Shown here: piece by piece, positions 45,021 to 56,632 of the stretch | Position numbering within the stretch: position 1 is the first letter of the stretch | Layout: each line of letters begins with the position of its first letter | Source of the DNA: Cladophialophora immunda | Taxonomy: Eukaryota > Ascomycota > Eurotiomycetes > Chaetothyriales > Herpotrichiellaceae | Assembly: GCF_000835495.1 (NCBI RefSeq) | Contig: NW_015622541.1 | Coordinates: 2,914,001-2,978,000 of the forward strand | Reading direction: 5' to 3' | DNA: 64,000 nucleotides | The notes under the pieces: model-generated | The model's input: the letters and a program-made list of their open reading frames with translations, nothing else | What the model was told of the DNA's origin: nothing | Databases searched by the model: none | Program-made: the position numbers and the translations under genes

Positions 45021-47415
45021 ATGTTGATCGAAGACGCTAAGCGCTTGGAGAAAATCGACAGGCTATACGAATTGCGCTTGGATCAGTATATCTCACTGCC
45101 CGTGGTCAGTTCAGGCCGTCTTCGTCGGAGGTGCTGGCTCACATAACCCAATAGCTCGCTGTCGTTGGCGACCAGTCGAGTGGCAAGAGCTCTGTTCTCG
45201 AGGGCCTCACGGGCCTACCATTGCCTCGAGACTCTGGCCTATGCACTCGATTCCCCACCCAGATTGTCTTCAAACGATCGCAGGCGAGGCGTATCGAAGT
45301 CAGCATCATCCCCTCGTCGGAGCCTGGTGAGCGAAAGAAAGTGAGGATCCATGATTTTTCACGTCGGTACAGCCAAGATGGCGATGCGTTTGATCCTCGG
45401 GACTTCGTCGCTGTTCTGAAAGAGGTATATTTATTCTAAATCTCTCGGAGGTCTTATGACTCAGTTCAATCCTAGGCTGCCGAGATTATGGAAGTCCCAT
45501 CCGCAGGGCAATCCCCAGAGGACTCGTCGCATTCTTTCTCAAATGACATCTTGAAGATCGAAATGGCAGGCCCTCAGCATGAACACTTTAGCGTGATCGA
45601 CCTACCCGGACTTTTTAGAAGTAAGCAAGACGCGGCGCTGTTGTGAAATAGATTAACAGAGCTGGACAGAGCCAACCCCGGGCCAAACCACAAAAGAAGA
45701 TATGGTCCTTGTGAAACAAATGGTTGCTTCCTACCTCAACAACGCAAGAGCCATAATATTGTTTGTCTTCGTCACCCTCCAGATGTACCACACTGACCGG
45801 TCTTCAGAGCTGTGGTACCGGCAAACGTGGACTTGGCCACACAGGAGATTATCCAGATGGCCGAGGACGCCGACCCCGAACGGACAAGAACACTCGGCGT
45901 GTTGACGAAACCCGACCTCGTCGACCGCGGTGCCGAATCGGCGGTACGCTGCTCCAGCGATACGTGAAATTCACTAACGTTCTATAGATCATCGATCTGG
46001 TGAAAGCAGATGGTAACGTTCGTGGCCTCGGGTACACTTTGGTGTGTAATAGAAGTCAGAGCAATCTCGGAGCATCTACGACGGAGCGTGACCAGAATGA
46101 GATTGACTTCTTCAATGCGGGTCTTTGGAGCACCCTCCCTAAAGATAGGGTGGGCATCGCTGCTCTGAAGCAGAGGCTGAACGCTCTGCTTGTGGGGGTG
46201 ACCCGTAACACCTTTGCAGATGTTATGCTTGATCTAGAAAATCGCATCGATAAGGTCCAGCAGGAACTCGACTCCATCGGGTCACCACGCACCAGCCCGG
46301 CCGATCAAAGGCTGTTCTTACTTCAAATCTCGACAGTTTTCCAGTCCCTAGCAACAAAAGCTATCGACGGCTACTACGGGCGAGACCTATGTTTCGAACG
46401 ATGTGAAACTTTGCGGCTTGCTACAGTTGTCATGGTAGAAAATGAACGGTTTTCTCAAAACATGTTCCGCCATGGGTCACGACGCCGATTTTCCTCAGAT
46501 GAGGACTCCACATCAGATGATGAGCCAGTGGAAAATGACGGCAATAAACCACCCACCGACTCAGAGAATGCTGTGAACGAGACGTTCGAGGAGCAACACA
46601 AAGAGTATCCCGAGCTGAGGACCCTGAAACCCGTATTGGCGAAGATGCAGCACCCAAAAGAGGAGTCTGTGCAAGAGTGGATTACTCGGGCGTATCGCAA
46701 CTTCAAAGGATTCGAAATTGGCACGACAAACCCATCGTTGCTGCCTTCTCTGATCCGGGAGCAGACGAGTTCTTGGCACTATCACGCTGGTTCGCATACG
46801 TACAATGTCATTGTACGGATACATTCCTTCCTCCAAAGCTTGTTGCACCTTGTGTGTTCCGATACCAGCGTGTGCGACCGGATCTGGGTTAGGATCGCAC
46901 CGACGTTGAAAGCGGCTTACAAGACCGCCATGGATCACGTCTCTTTCCTCGTCAATGTGGAGTCGTCCGGCTTTCCTGTGACACTGAACCACTATTTCGT
47001 CGATAATCTGAAGAAGCAGCGCCTGTCCCGGATTGAGAAGCGTCTGGGTAAATTGAAATCCTGGCATACGAATGACGAATCGAAGGAGCCCCTGATCCGA
47101 CTTGCCGACACTGTGCAGAGTTATGTCAACAACGAACAGCACAGCATTGAGGACCTGCACGACATCCTCAAGTCGTATCACAAGGTTGCTCGCAAAAGGT
47201 TTGTAGATGCCGTCTGCAAGCAAGTGGTGGATCACCATCTGATATGCTCCCCGGAGGGACCACTATGGGCACTCTCGCCTCAGTTTATCGCACGACTTAA
47301 TGAGGATGAACTCCATCATTTGGCGGGGGAAGATGAAGCAACTCTAATCCGGAGGAAAAATTTGAAAATCGAGCTCGAGAGTTTGTTGGAGGGCCAGGAT
47401 ATCATACAATTCTGA
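45021..47415 (+). CDS. Dynamin-family GTPase
   Basis: Model: join(45021..45104,45155..45424,45476..45620,45670..45760,45808..45943,45988..47415), 717 aa. The dynamin GTPase motifs are in order: P-loop GDQSSGKSS (residues 33-41), the switch region [20 protein letters not shown] in [14 protein letters not shown] in [12 protein letters not shown], and VCNRSQ. The middle/stalk region follows, with an acidic, serine-rich loop ([16 protein letters not shown]) and a C-terminal GED-like helix region ending near [10 protein letters not shown]. There is no PH or proline-rich domain, so it resembles fungal Mx/Vps1-like dynamins of unknown role rather than classical endocytic dynamin. Several such paralogues are usual in filamentous fungi. 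Confidence 0.9.
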
Positions 47416-47866
47416 CCGGTTGGGCACAAAGTGGCTATTCGCATTGCAGGAGCCTCAGAACGCACCAACGACTAAGATTTTTCTGTTACTATAGCGTCAA
47501 TGCCAGAAAGTTGCAATGTGTCCGTAGATGATGGTCACTTCCGGGAACGACTACATGATACCTGACCACAGAGACTTGCCAAACCGGTTCCCTGCGCAGG
47601 AATAAACTCAGAGATCCCTTGATTTGGAAGGAAACTAACTCTACCCTCCAAGTTGCATCGAACAATCCTTGCCCGACGCGTAAAAGACCAAATTCAGCCC
47701 CGCGAGGCCTACTGTCAGGGTCGAAGACGGGAGGGCAATAATCGGAGGGGTTCGAAAGAGTTCTGACACTATCTAAAGCTATGAATGCTATTGAATACAA
47801 GACGAAAGAAGTGAATTGCACAACCTACAAGCCAGTATTTTGCCAGTAACTATGTTTTGTTTCGTA
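47416..47866. other. Intergenic region between converging genes
   Basis: 450 bp between the 3' ends of the dynamin-family and arrestin-like genes. No gene was recognised. Confidence 0.5.
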
Positions 47867-49336
47867 TTATTCTCGTACGATTGAGCTATATATATACTTT
47901 GGTGGTGGAGCATCATGGATCTCGAATAATTCATCTGTAAAGTCCCTCGAATGCGCCAAATTTGAATGGGTCGGAGCAGACGCTAGCTGGATCGGTACTT
48001 CGAGAACGAAGTTTCCGACGCTCACACCAGTCGCTTTCAGCACAATGATGAGGCCATATTGCCTCGCTGCAATGGCGCTGCAAAAAGTGGGCGTAATGTC
48101 GTCGGGCAACTTGACGGGGAAGGAAATTTCGCTGTGCCACTGTGTTGGCAGTGTTTCGCTCTCCTTTATTGGACGGACGTTGTGCCCAATTGTGGACCCA
48201 AGGGTGCATCCTTTGCTACTTGATCCGCCAGCATTAGTGTCCACGAGTCGCCGAGAGGTCAAGGATCGATCGACCTGCTCTAATTTTAGGACTTGGTCAT
48301 GGAGCCGATAAGGGCCGTTCACAGTCAGAAGAGTTTGTACAGGGAGTTTCGGGAATGGTTGAGTGGAATAAAACGTTTTCGCTCGCAGCGCGGGGATGAT
48401 TTTGAACCCGATTCTGTGCAGAAATACGGCGAACGCCCCGGTATCAATGTTACTTCGTGATGCTGTGACACTGATCCGAATTATCATTTACGTAGCTTCG
48501 AATGGTTGGTCTTCCATGATCAGTGCGGGAGAAGGCTCCACAGCGGTAAGATCCATCATGTATGTCTGGAAGCTAAAGACCGACCGTCGAAGCGAACGGC
48601 TTTGTTTTGTCACAAAGCCATTGAACCAGTCTTCAGTATCGTATGGAGGGAATACCTCATGGGCGGCGCGAATAGGGGTCTCCAATTGGTGATACAATTT
48701 AGTGGTCTCTCTCCCTGCGCGAGAGCCGGACAGAGCTGCTACAACTTTGAGATTGTACTCAATCAGCGGTTGAGCGTAGGTAGCGGCGTCGGCGTCGGCG
48801 TCGTCCGTCAAGATAGGCCCGTGACAAAAGGTTGGTGGAAGGGGAAGACACTGTCTGGGAGAGCTCCCACTTTTTGGGGTCACCCATTTAGAAATAATGA
48901 AACAAAACTGAGAGGAATATACATAAACGCCAGCCTCTGTGGCATTTAATATTCCAAAACTCTCCAGGTCGAGTGACTGTGTCAGGAACTGGACGAAAAT
49001 CATTAGCTGGTCCTATCTTGCTGGTCCGCGACTCACTTGGTATCTTGACTTTTGTGTTGTGATTTTTCCTTGATCCGCTTTGCAGACACTTTGTGAACTC
49101 GGAATTCCCCTATGGCGATTTGACAAGTTAATGAGACTCTCGTCGGCAACCCCCCAAACGTACACCTTCAAAACTAATTTGAACGTGCTCTATGGCGAGC
49201 GGCTCCCTACTCGTAAGGTTCACCACCCCGTTGAGCTCCTGCAGTGGGCTCCAAACCTCAATATTTGATATCTTTTCAGAGCCCCCGGCGTCGAAGGGAT
49301 GGGACTATTCACTGTAATTGAAATTCGAGGTGCCAT
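47867..49336 (-). CDS. Arrestin-like protein, multi-exon, splice structure uncertain
   Basis: Coding blocks are clear, but not all joints. From ATG 49336 the first block reads MAPRISITVNSPIPSTPG. Joining it to ELNGVVNLTSREPLAIEHVQ requires a 44-nt GC-AG intron. The next block starts in ISFEGNSEFTK. A large block from about 48980 to 48480 contains YNLKVVAAL, and the last block (from about 48448 to 47867) has NFVLEVPIQLASAP. An amino-terminal beta-sandwich with 'ISF.G' and an LPPTF hinge is the pattern of fungal arrestin-domain proteins, which act as adaptors for ubiquitin ligases or in trafficking. A 39-nt intron near 48480 would be short. The gene could be slightly degraded. Confidence 0.5.
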
Positions 49337-50643
49337 GCCAGGCCCATGCTGGGCAGGCAAAGCTTGCACTGTCGTGCGGTCCATGTGAATAAAAGAAAGG
49401 TCCAGTGGGTATTTCGCACACACTTTATTCCTGGAGGTGCGCCGCTGGAAGAGTCTTTATGTGGTCAGAGAACACACTCTTTGGTAGTTAATCAGCCTGG
49501 GTAAACAGATCGGTCCGGATGGCAGGAGACTCCAGACTTCTCTCTCGAAATGGTGGGAACTCTCACCGACTCAACCAAGATCAGCCGGAGTCGAGAAGGC
49601 ATTGTGTCGAGAGATTCTGCCTTGATAGCAACGACTGGTGGTGAGTCAGCTCCTCCGTCTAATTGACGGCTGGCTTTGTGGGTATCCTAACTCGCCGTGT
49701 AAAAACTAGCTCTGTGTCGACTAGGTGTAAGGGCCATTGGCATTCGGTTTCCCTCTACTCAGCGACAGGTCTTCACCCTAGGGAGAAGGGCGAGCTGCTC
49801 TGGGAAGCAAATCAGGTGGTAGGAATGACAAATCGTGGGCTGGGGCTCCAATGCAACAAGTCTTGTACAACACTAAGCAGCGAGGATAGGTATCATGGCA
49901 CTCCCCAATCTTTTTCATAGTTTTGCGCTAAATACAATTCGGGTTAAGAGACTTTAGTCAGTGCTTGCTGTTTATTGGCTCCGACTCTCACAAACTTCTA
50001 GTAGCTCCATCAGCCTGGGGCGCCGAGCACTTTGATTGAAACTTTTGTGTGCTTGATGGAATGCTATGCATGACTAACTTCCTTGTTGAGCTGATAGATC
50101 TATGGAAGATAATGAGTCGCCAGATGAAGCTACAGCATCGGTAAGGAATGGAGTAGATTATTTTTCTTCTGGCTGATACTGTGCTTGCCAATCTCGTACA
50201 CTCTGTGCTCCCTGTACGTTCTCATTTCTCTGTGGTAAAGTTATAAATCGTGGGAGCGATTACTACGATTGTTGACACGATTGCTAGCCCCTAGTTTGCC
50301 ACATATGGAGAAGATGGTAATGCACGGCTCATTTTCGCCCCAGTTGATCCGTCAGTTAGCGCCCACTCACATGTTGAACGCTTCCGTCACCCCTGCTAAA
50401 GAAGAGGTAACCAGCACAAGAGATCAACTTGCTTTTGCTTGACTTCCAACCTCAACACACAAATGGATCTTGTGATTGTACCCACCTGCATATGCCATTG
50501 GCGCGGACTAAGTGAGACGTTTAGCAAAAGTTCTCTCGTTCTAGCAGTACAAAATGATATATTAAGAGCTGACTATCAAACTTGAAATGCTCTTATTTAC
50601 AAATTTCCGGGATTTTCTGTGAAAGTAAGATACAATTCTCCAA
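49337..50643. other. Intergenic region, arrestin-like gene to arsenic island
   Basis: 1.3 kb with no supported gene on either strand. No repeats or domains were recognised. Confidence 0.5.
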
Positions 50644-51740
50644 AATGGGTTCAAACGATCTCTCTCCTAAGGAAGCAGTCTTCAATACCAGCCCCAGCAT
50701 TCGTCATACGTCCACGTTAAACATCCACGACCAGAGACGTAAGTCGTTGGCCGAGGCTGATAGGGCACCTGTTGGCTTTCCCACCTGCGAGCTGTCCTTG
50801 TTGCTGGCAATGATTTCTTTACAGATGCCTATGACTTTTTCAGCGCAAACTTCATCACCGCCATCATCGGATTGGTATATTTTCCAAGTCATAAGATTCC
50901 CACATCTGCAGATACCGCCCTCAAGCTTTCGACAAAAGCGGAAGCAGTCTTTAGTCAAGTCATCTTTGGATGGCTCGCAGATAAGGTGGGAAGGAAGAAA
51001 ATGTATGGCCTGGAATTGATCATTATATTGATTGGAATATTCGGTCAAACCATAACTGGCGAGGGTCCTGCCTTTTTCTTTCGAGGTCCATTGATATTCT
51101 GGAGGGTTTTTTGGGTATTGGTGTCGGAGGCGACTGTCCTCTTTCATCTGTGATCTCGTCAGAGTTTGCAACGGTAAAATAGCGTGGAGCATTGATGAAC
51201 GCGGTTTTCGCATGTGAGAACTCTTACTTCAATGGGGCAGAGGTGTACTGACCTGCTATTATAGGCAGGGATTTGGCAACCTATCAGCAGCGCTTGTCTC
51301 TTTTGCTTGCATCGTTGCTTCGAAGGATGCTTTATTACCGGCCGCCACAGCGTCGCAGTGCGACGAGCGATGTTAGGTCGTTGCTGATAAGGTGTGGCGC
51401 ACCATTGTTGCATTCAGCACAGTCCCTGCTCTTTTAGCGGTGTACTTCCGCTTAACAATCCCAGAGACACCACGGTATACTGCGGATGTCGTCTTAGATG
51501 TCGAAAAGGCGCGAGGGGACGTTGAGGCATACCTTCGTAGCAAGCGACAGGGAAAAGCGGAGGAAGGTCATGCTCATATTGCTGAGGCTCGGAGAAGAAC
51601 GAATCGCCCAAAGCAACATGGTCCGAGTTCTTCACACACTTTCGGCAAAGGAAACATGGAAAGACCTTGTTGGGGACGGCAGGTTCGTGGTTCTTTATTG
51701 ACGACAAGTCGGTACCTGACAGGATACGAACTCTAGTACA
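50644..51740 (+). pseudogene. Pho84-type phosphate:H+ symporter pseudogene
   Basis: Clear Pho84-family blocks (MFS, inorganic phosphate transporter) lie in changing frames: an N-terminus ending SLAEADRAPVG, then TDAYDFFSANFITAIIGLVY, IPTSADTA, FGWLADKVGRKKMYGLELII, GVGGDCPLSSVISSEF and TIPETPRYTADV. Damage includes a frameshift near 50775, another near 51110, a TAG where the family has Trp in the KWRGA motif (about 51178) and a further TAG near 51375. The last third of the protein is missing after about 51740. Phosphate transporters of this type take up arsenate by mistake. Its place at the edge of an arsenic island fits either a former specialised transporter or a loss that lowers uptake. 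Confidence 0.85.
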
Positions 51741-51790
51741 CAGAATTCGACACATCCATATCAAGGGGAACGTCATTTCCGAGTCACAGA

Positions 51791-52720
51791 TCATGCCCAA
51801 GGTATGGGCTGTTCCCTATCCATCAACTCGAAAACCGCGAGATTCTTAACCCTGCAGCTTTGGCTTGTACCACAACCTAGTTCATTCCATACATCGTCAG
51901 GGTTGTTGCGACCACGAAGACCTGCAATGATCCTTGCGGCTTCCTCGCACGAAGTCTCTTCAGCATGGATATGAGTCTCTTCAGATGTGGTTCGGATACC
52001 ACGAGGACGACAGTCGTTACCCAGGCCAGTTTCGCATCTGCGGTCACGGAGTTGGCACTCTATAGGAGCTAGAGTCTCTTGAGTTGTCGGGGGTCGGTTG
52101 CTGATTAAATTAATTTGTGATTCAACTTGTACTGGCTGTAGCGTGTCCATGCCTGTCGATAAGGTAAGTGGGGACCTGTATCCGTAATCGGGAAATTCTG
52201 GGCTACTTTCGACGCCTTGTTTCTCTTCATGCGCCCTTGTTGGTCCTGTAAAGTTGAAATCTTGGGTCGCTCTCGCCCTCCCCGCTTCCCCAGGGTTGGT
52301 TGCCAACATACAGTTGGATGCTAACTCTTCAGACACTCCAGACCTCCCCATTCTATTCCCGAGCTGAAGAGACTTTTGTGCATTAATATCCGTGGCGTTA
52401 TTCAATTCGAAAAGGTATTTGCTGATTTGGTATGCGTCGACTCCAAACTGCGTTTCGAGCAGGCTTCGTAGGAGGCGATTTTCCTTCTGCACCTGCTGGG
52501 CTGCAAATTGCACTTCTTTCGTTGCCCAGACGCCTTCATCCTCCAGCTTCCGGATACGCTGCTCTAATTCTTTGACGTACGCTTGACGTCGAGTACGAAA
52601 GTTGCGTTGGTTAAGACGGTTTCTATCGACGGTTCGTCGCCGCAAAGAATCCTACCGTATTTAGCAGGGAATTCCAAGGGAAGGGGTTTGAGAATGCTGT
52701 GTCCGTACCCATGTAGCCAT
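51791..52720 (-). CDS. Yap-type bZIP transcription factor of the arsenic island
   Basis: Model: complement(join(51791..52651,52709..52720)), 290 aa. The first exon has only four codons (Met-Ala-Thr-Trp). The basic region RNRLNQRNFRTRRQ has the N-x-x-x-Q-R-x-F-R order of AP-1/Yap factors. It is followed by a leucine-zipper-like coiled coil (LEQRIRKLEDEGVWATKEVQ... to LLRSLLETQFG). Cys residues are sparse, but C-terminal ones (for example Cys-Glu-Glu-Ala-Ala and Cys-Gly-Thr-Ser-Gln-Ser-Cys) could bind As(III), as in the yeast Arr1/Yap8 sensor. Next to ACR3 and ACR2 it is the expected local activator. That role is inference from synteny with the yeast ARR1-ARR2-ARR3 set. Confidence 0.82.
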
Positions 52721-53430
52721 GCCGTATTCAGGGGGTAACAAGGCCTTAATGCTTCAGATGATCGGGGCAGCTTCCTTCGGAACAGTAATATGATTGGAGG
52801 AAGAGCGTGAGAAATAGCATTGCAAGGATATAGAGACCAAGGGCAGATATTCCATAATAGTCAGTCTTCACTTCCTCCGCGCATCTTTACAGAACAAAAA
52901 GAAAACCAAACTCTTTAGTTGTTGAGGTAGGCAGTTTAATTAGGTGGAAATCTCGAAGGTGGTCTGCTCTCCGCTTCAAAATGGGTAGGGACTTATTTGA
53001 TGAATCAAGCTTCTGGCTGCCAAGTCATGCCATCCCGGAAGCCGCTTACACCGACCTGGTCAGTGACGAATGAACACCGCCGAGTGACAAAGCGATCTCG
53101 CAAACAAAAGCGTTCCAACTACAGGCGAATAATTCCCTCAATCCTTTGTAGCAGGGCACCTGGCGAACATCAAGGGTGCAGCTCCCTTCAGCGGCCTTTG
53201 AAACTGCGAGCTAACATCAATTCATGAGATGACAGCTCAACTCATGAACACTGCTTGTTTGATCACTCATGTCTTCAGCCTTGCGCAGTCATTGCTACTT
53301 CCTACCGAAAGGGCACTCAAATTTAGATACCACAAAACAAGGTAGCTACCGTATCTCGACCTCCTGTCTGCGCCAAAGCACACCATTCGCAGATACCCTC
53401 CAATATCCCCAAATCCTGACCAAACCACTG
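52721..53430. other. Intergenic region upstream of the bZIP gene
   Basis: Holds the bZIP promoter. Nothing else was recognised. Confidence 0.5.
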
Positions 53431-53634
53431 ATGAATAGCGATCTCAGTAATACAGCCTCTATGCGTGTGATCGTGAAACCTGAACATCATCCTGATTTTG
53501 CGTACCGACCGCTTTCTATACCACCATCTGTTGACGAACCTACGATCCGTTCGAGATATCGACCGTTCCTGCTCTCTGGCAATATCCAACAGATACCTAG
53601 GCAGCCGAAATTTAAGAGACATAATGCTGGCTAG
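53431..53634 (+). pseudogene. ArsH-like N-terminal fragment
   Basis: An ATG-started frame of 67 codons whose first 48 residues resemble the N-terminus of fungal ArsH: a Leu/Asp-Ser-Asn-Thr start, ...HHPDFAYRPLSIPPSVDEP and RSRYRPFLL. ArsH is an NADPH:FMN oxidoreductase that oxidises trivalent organoarsenicals. The flavodoxin-like fold that should follow (with a GSLR loop) is absent; after YRPFLL the sequence is unrelated and stops. It is a relic rather than a gene. The match is from memory of the family and should be checked. Confidence 0.55.
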
Positions 53635-53793
53635 TGTAGATAAACTAAATGGTCTAGAACGAATGATGGCCTCTGTGTATCAGGTCCGGGCTGCGACTAC
53701 TGGGCCACCAAAATGGTCTCGTTGGGAAAGCTACCACATTTGAAATTTCGACATCAGCTTTCGTTAAAACTCTGCTATCAATATCCTGTGCCA

Positions 53794-55130
53794 TTAGTCT
53801 TGCCAATTCCAACGATTGGCGAGCCATCTCAGAAGATAAACAAGTGAAATCAAAACCGGAACTTCAATTAGCGGACCGACGGTAGTGGCCAGCGCCTCGT
53901 CACTGTTGGCTCCAAAAGTGGCTACCGCAACCGCAATTGCCAGCTCGAAGTTGTTGCTAGCTGCAGTGAAACTCTGAGTAGCTGCCAGTTTGTATCCAAA
54001 CCCGATACGCTTGGTGATCAATAGAGTCAAAAAGAAGATAATTACAAAGTATACAATAAGAGGAGCGGCAACTCGGAGAACTGAGACAATTTGATGGACG
54101 ACTTGCTTCCCCTGCGAGGCGAACAGAACGAGAATGGTGTAAAGAAGCCCCAAGAGTGACCAGGGAGCGATCCACTTGAGGAATGTCCGGTCGTACCAGG
54201 TAGCGTTAATGGTCCTAAGGATGAAGCGGGTCGTAATGGCAGCTCCAAGAGGTATCCCAAGAAAGACTCCGACGCTCCGGGCGACTGTGGAGTATGCGAC
54301 TTTGGAGCCTCCGCCGTGACTTATAACGTTGACAAAGAGAATAGCTAGGGGTGCGTAGAGGACCATCTGTAGGATTGAGTTGAACGCGACGAGAATTGCG
54401 CAATACTCCTCATCGCCCCCAGCAAGACCTGTCCAGATTAGGACCTTCGACATAATCACAATTTCGTCAATGTATATTCAATCAAAATCTCATGGACTCG
54501 GCACGCTTACCATGGCAATGCAGCGTGCCAACCCCACGAATATAAGGCCATTTCGAAGTTCAGGTTTATCAGGGAGGAAGGCCCAAGCCAATCCGAGCTT
54601 TCTCGTTAGCATATATGTGAACAAGGATTCCTAGAGTACACCATACCATAAGAAGAGGCGCGATGATCCAGTTAGCCACGACGCTGAAACCAAGCTGAAT
54701 CCAAATCTGGCGATGCGCAAAAATACGATGCATGGTCTCATATTTGACTTTGCAAAGGATTGGGTACATCATCACCAACAGACCGACAGCTAAACCGCAG
54801 AGTTCCAGTCAGCCATAGAAGGAGGAAGAAGAGAATCATTCAATCGCTCTTACCTATGGGAACGGAGACCTGGACAAATTTGCCTTTCTGGAGAGCTGGC
54901 CCAACACCGTCAACAAAATTGCCAAGCAAGATGCCGATGATGATTGCTAACAGAATCCAGAGGACGAGTAGTCGGTCCAACCACCCAAGGCCCGCATATA
55001 CTGATTTCTTTTGTCCCGTTTGTTCTCGACTTGGCTGTTTCTCTGCGTCAATGTTGGTAGGTAAACCAGCGGTATGCCGACGAGACTTTCGATCGTCCCC
55101 GGTACCTAGGTCCTCGCGAAGGTATGACAT
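53794..55130 (-). CDS. ACR3: ACR3-type arsenite efflux transporter
   Basis: Model: complement(join(53794..54444,54511..54597,54647..54789,54854..55130)), 385 aa. A polar N-terminus is followed by ten hydrophobic segments with the ACR3 signatures: [32 protein letters not shown] (including the essential Cys of helix 4), [34 protein letters not shown] (second conserved Cys) and [20 protein letters not shown] near the end. The family exports arsenite, driven by the membrane potential or protons, at the plasma or vacuolar membrane. The reading frame is intact. It is divergent from ACR2 across a 427-bp promoter, the same arrangement as ARR3/ARR2 in baker's yeast. Confidence 0.93.
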
Positions 55131-55557
55131 TCTGACACAGGGAGAGAACCTGATGTGATTGTGTCGCACAACTATCTGAAGGTAAGGATTTCAGCCGATA
55201 GAGTAGAAAGGATTGAGCTCTGGTGAATGGTCCAGCGAGCGAGGCCTTCTTCAGCACCTTTTATTTGCCATTTCCGTCACGCTCCAGGACGTGCTAGCTT
55301 GACTAGGAAATATTTTCGACAAATGATAGGGCGCAAGTGACTAAGCCAAGACATCGTCAAAGGCTCCACATCAACTGGTGGTGGCGCTGTTTTCCTGCTG
55401 AAAGAATGCTTCTCCCGAAAATCTGATTGATCTCCCACGCAGGTCTATCCGACTCTGTCCTGCTCATAATAGAAAATACCTCCCATCTCATTTCTGTTAT
55501 TTCATGTCTGACAAATCAAGGCTCTGTTTGATTCCGTGAGCTCGAGAACACTGAGTG
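55131..55557. promoter_or_regulatory. Divergent ACR3 / ACR2 promoter with an AP-1-type site
   Basis: 427 bp between the two starts. TGACTAA at 55338-55344, near the middle, is a Yap/AP-1 response element (reverse complement TTAGTCA). A weaker TGACTAG lies near 55299. The bZIP encoded at 51791-52720 is the natural candidate to bind here. Confidence 0.5.
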
Positions 55558-56119
55558 ATGGCCCAAATACCCACTTGGTACGAGGCATATCCAAAACCGC
55601 GAAACCAATCGCCGACAGCGGTTTCTCGACAAGAATTACTACAGTGGCTTCAAGGTGGAAAAGTCCCAGGGGTTGACTTCCTCCTAATCGACTTGCGCAG
55701 AACGGATCATGAGGTGAAGAGAAACGGCCATGCTGACGAGGGTCAATGGCTTACTGGTAATGTGCAGGGAGGAACGATCAAAGGTTCTATCAACCTTCCC
55801 GCGCAAAGTCTTTACCATAGCCTCCCTACTCTGTTGAATCTATGCCAGAGTGCTGGCATACGAACTGTAATCTGGTACTGTGGTAGGTCTTCGTCAAACA
55901 TTTTTGCGGCTGCCGCTCACTTTCCGCCTTTTAGGTTCATCCAAGGGTCGTGGGACTCGCGCTTCTGGATGGTTTCAAGACCTGCTCGATGATCAACAAG
56001 TCTCTGGGATGACAAATGCAATCCTATTGGATGGGCTTGCCGGTTGGGCTCGAGCAGGCGATGAGTACACGCGTCTTATGGAAGAATATGACCCCGAGAA
56101 ATGGTTGAATGAAAAATAG
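55558..56119 (+). CDS. ACR2: ACR2/Cdc25-type arsenate reductase
   Basis: Model: join(55558..55882,55935..56119), 169 aa, one rhodanese/Cdc25 domain. The active-site loop is CGSSKGR (Cys108 to Arg114), formed across the intron, with the family's GSINLPAQSL segment and DLRRTDHE strand upstream. It reduces arsenate to arsenite with glutaredoxin and glutathione, feeding the ACR3 pump. The C-terminal half (SGMTNAILLDGLAGWARAGDEY) matches the WARAG end of fungal arsenate reductases. A Cdc25-like protein phosphatase is the only realistic alternative, and it is less likely next to ACR3. Confidence 0.9.
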
Positions 56120-56632
56120 AAAGGCTTCGGTGAGAACATCCGACAACTTGGAAGGTGGCCACCAATATAACTAGATTGAGAGCTTTGGGTTAATGCCCTT
56201 GGCCATTTAGAGAAGCTCTAACTGGATCTCGCTATTTCCCATTTCCCAAACTTTGTACCCCGCCGTTTGCACAGCATTCGCACACCCCAGAGACAAAAGC
56301 TGGCGTATATATGATAAATTCCAAAATGTCTGGGTATGCAGAAAGGGCCGAGGTGTGACCAGACCTGCGAAGATGGAGCGCCACGACTTCGGAGACTTTG
56401 ACCGATGGTAAGTTAACACTAAAACCTAAGCCGCAATACAGCAATGAGGTGCACGTGTAGTTGTCAGAATAACAATATTCAGTGCACGCTGCGAAGGAAG
56501 CTGCCTCAGCCCTACAACCTCACCACAAAGTGGAGTGATGATCTATCAAGGCGCTAGTGGCGAAGGAGAAGACCAAGCCACCAATCCTTGGTCCTGCCGT
56601 ACTAATGCCGTCAAGGAAAACTTCTTCGAGGG
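56120..56632. other. Intergenic region before the ArsM relic
   Basis: No supported gene. The last 150 bp may be unrecognisable ArsM 5' sequence with stops in all frames. Confidence 0.45.
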
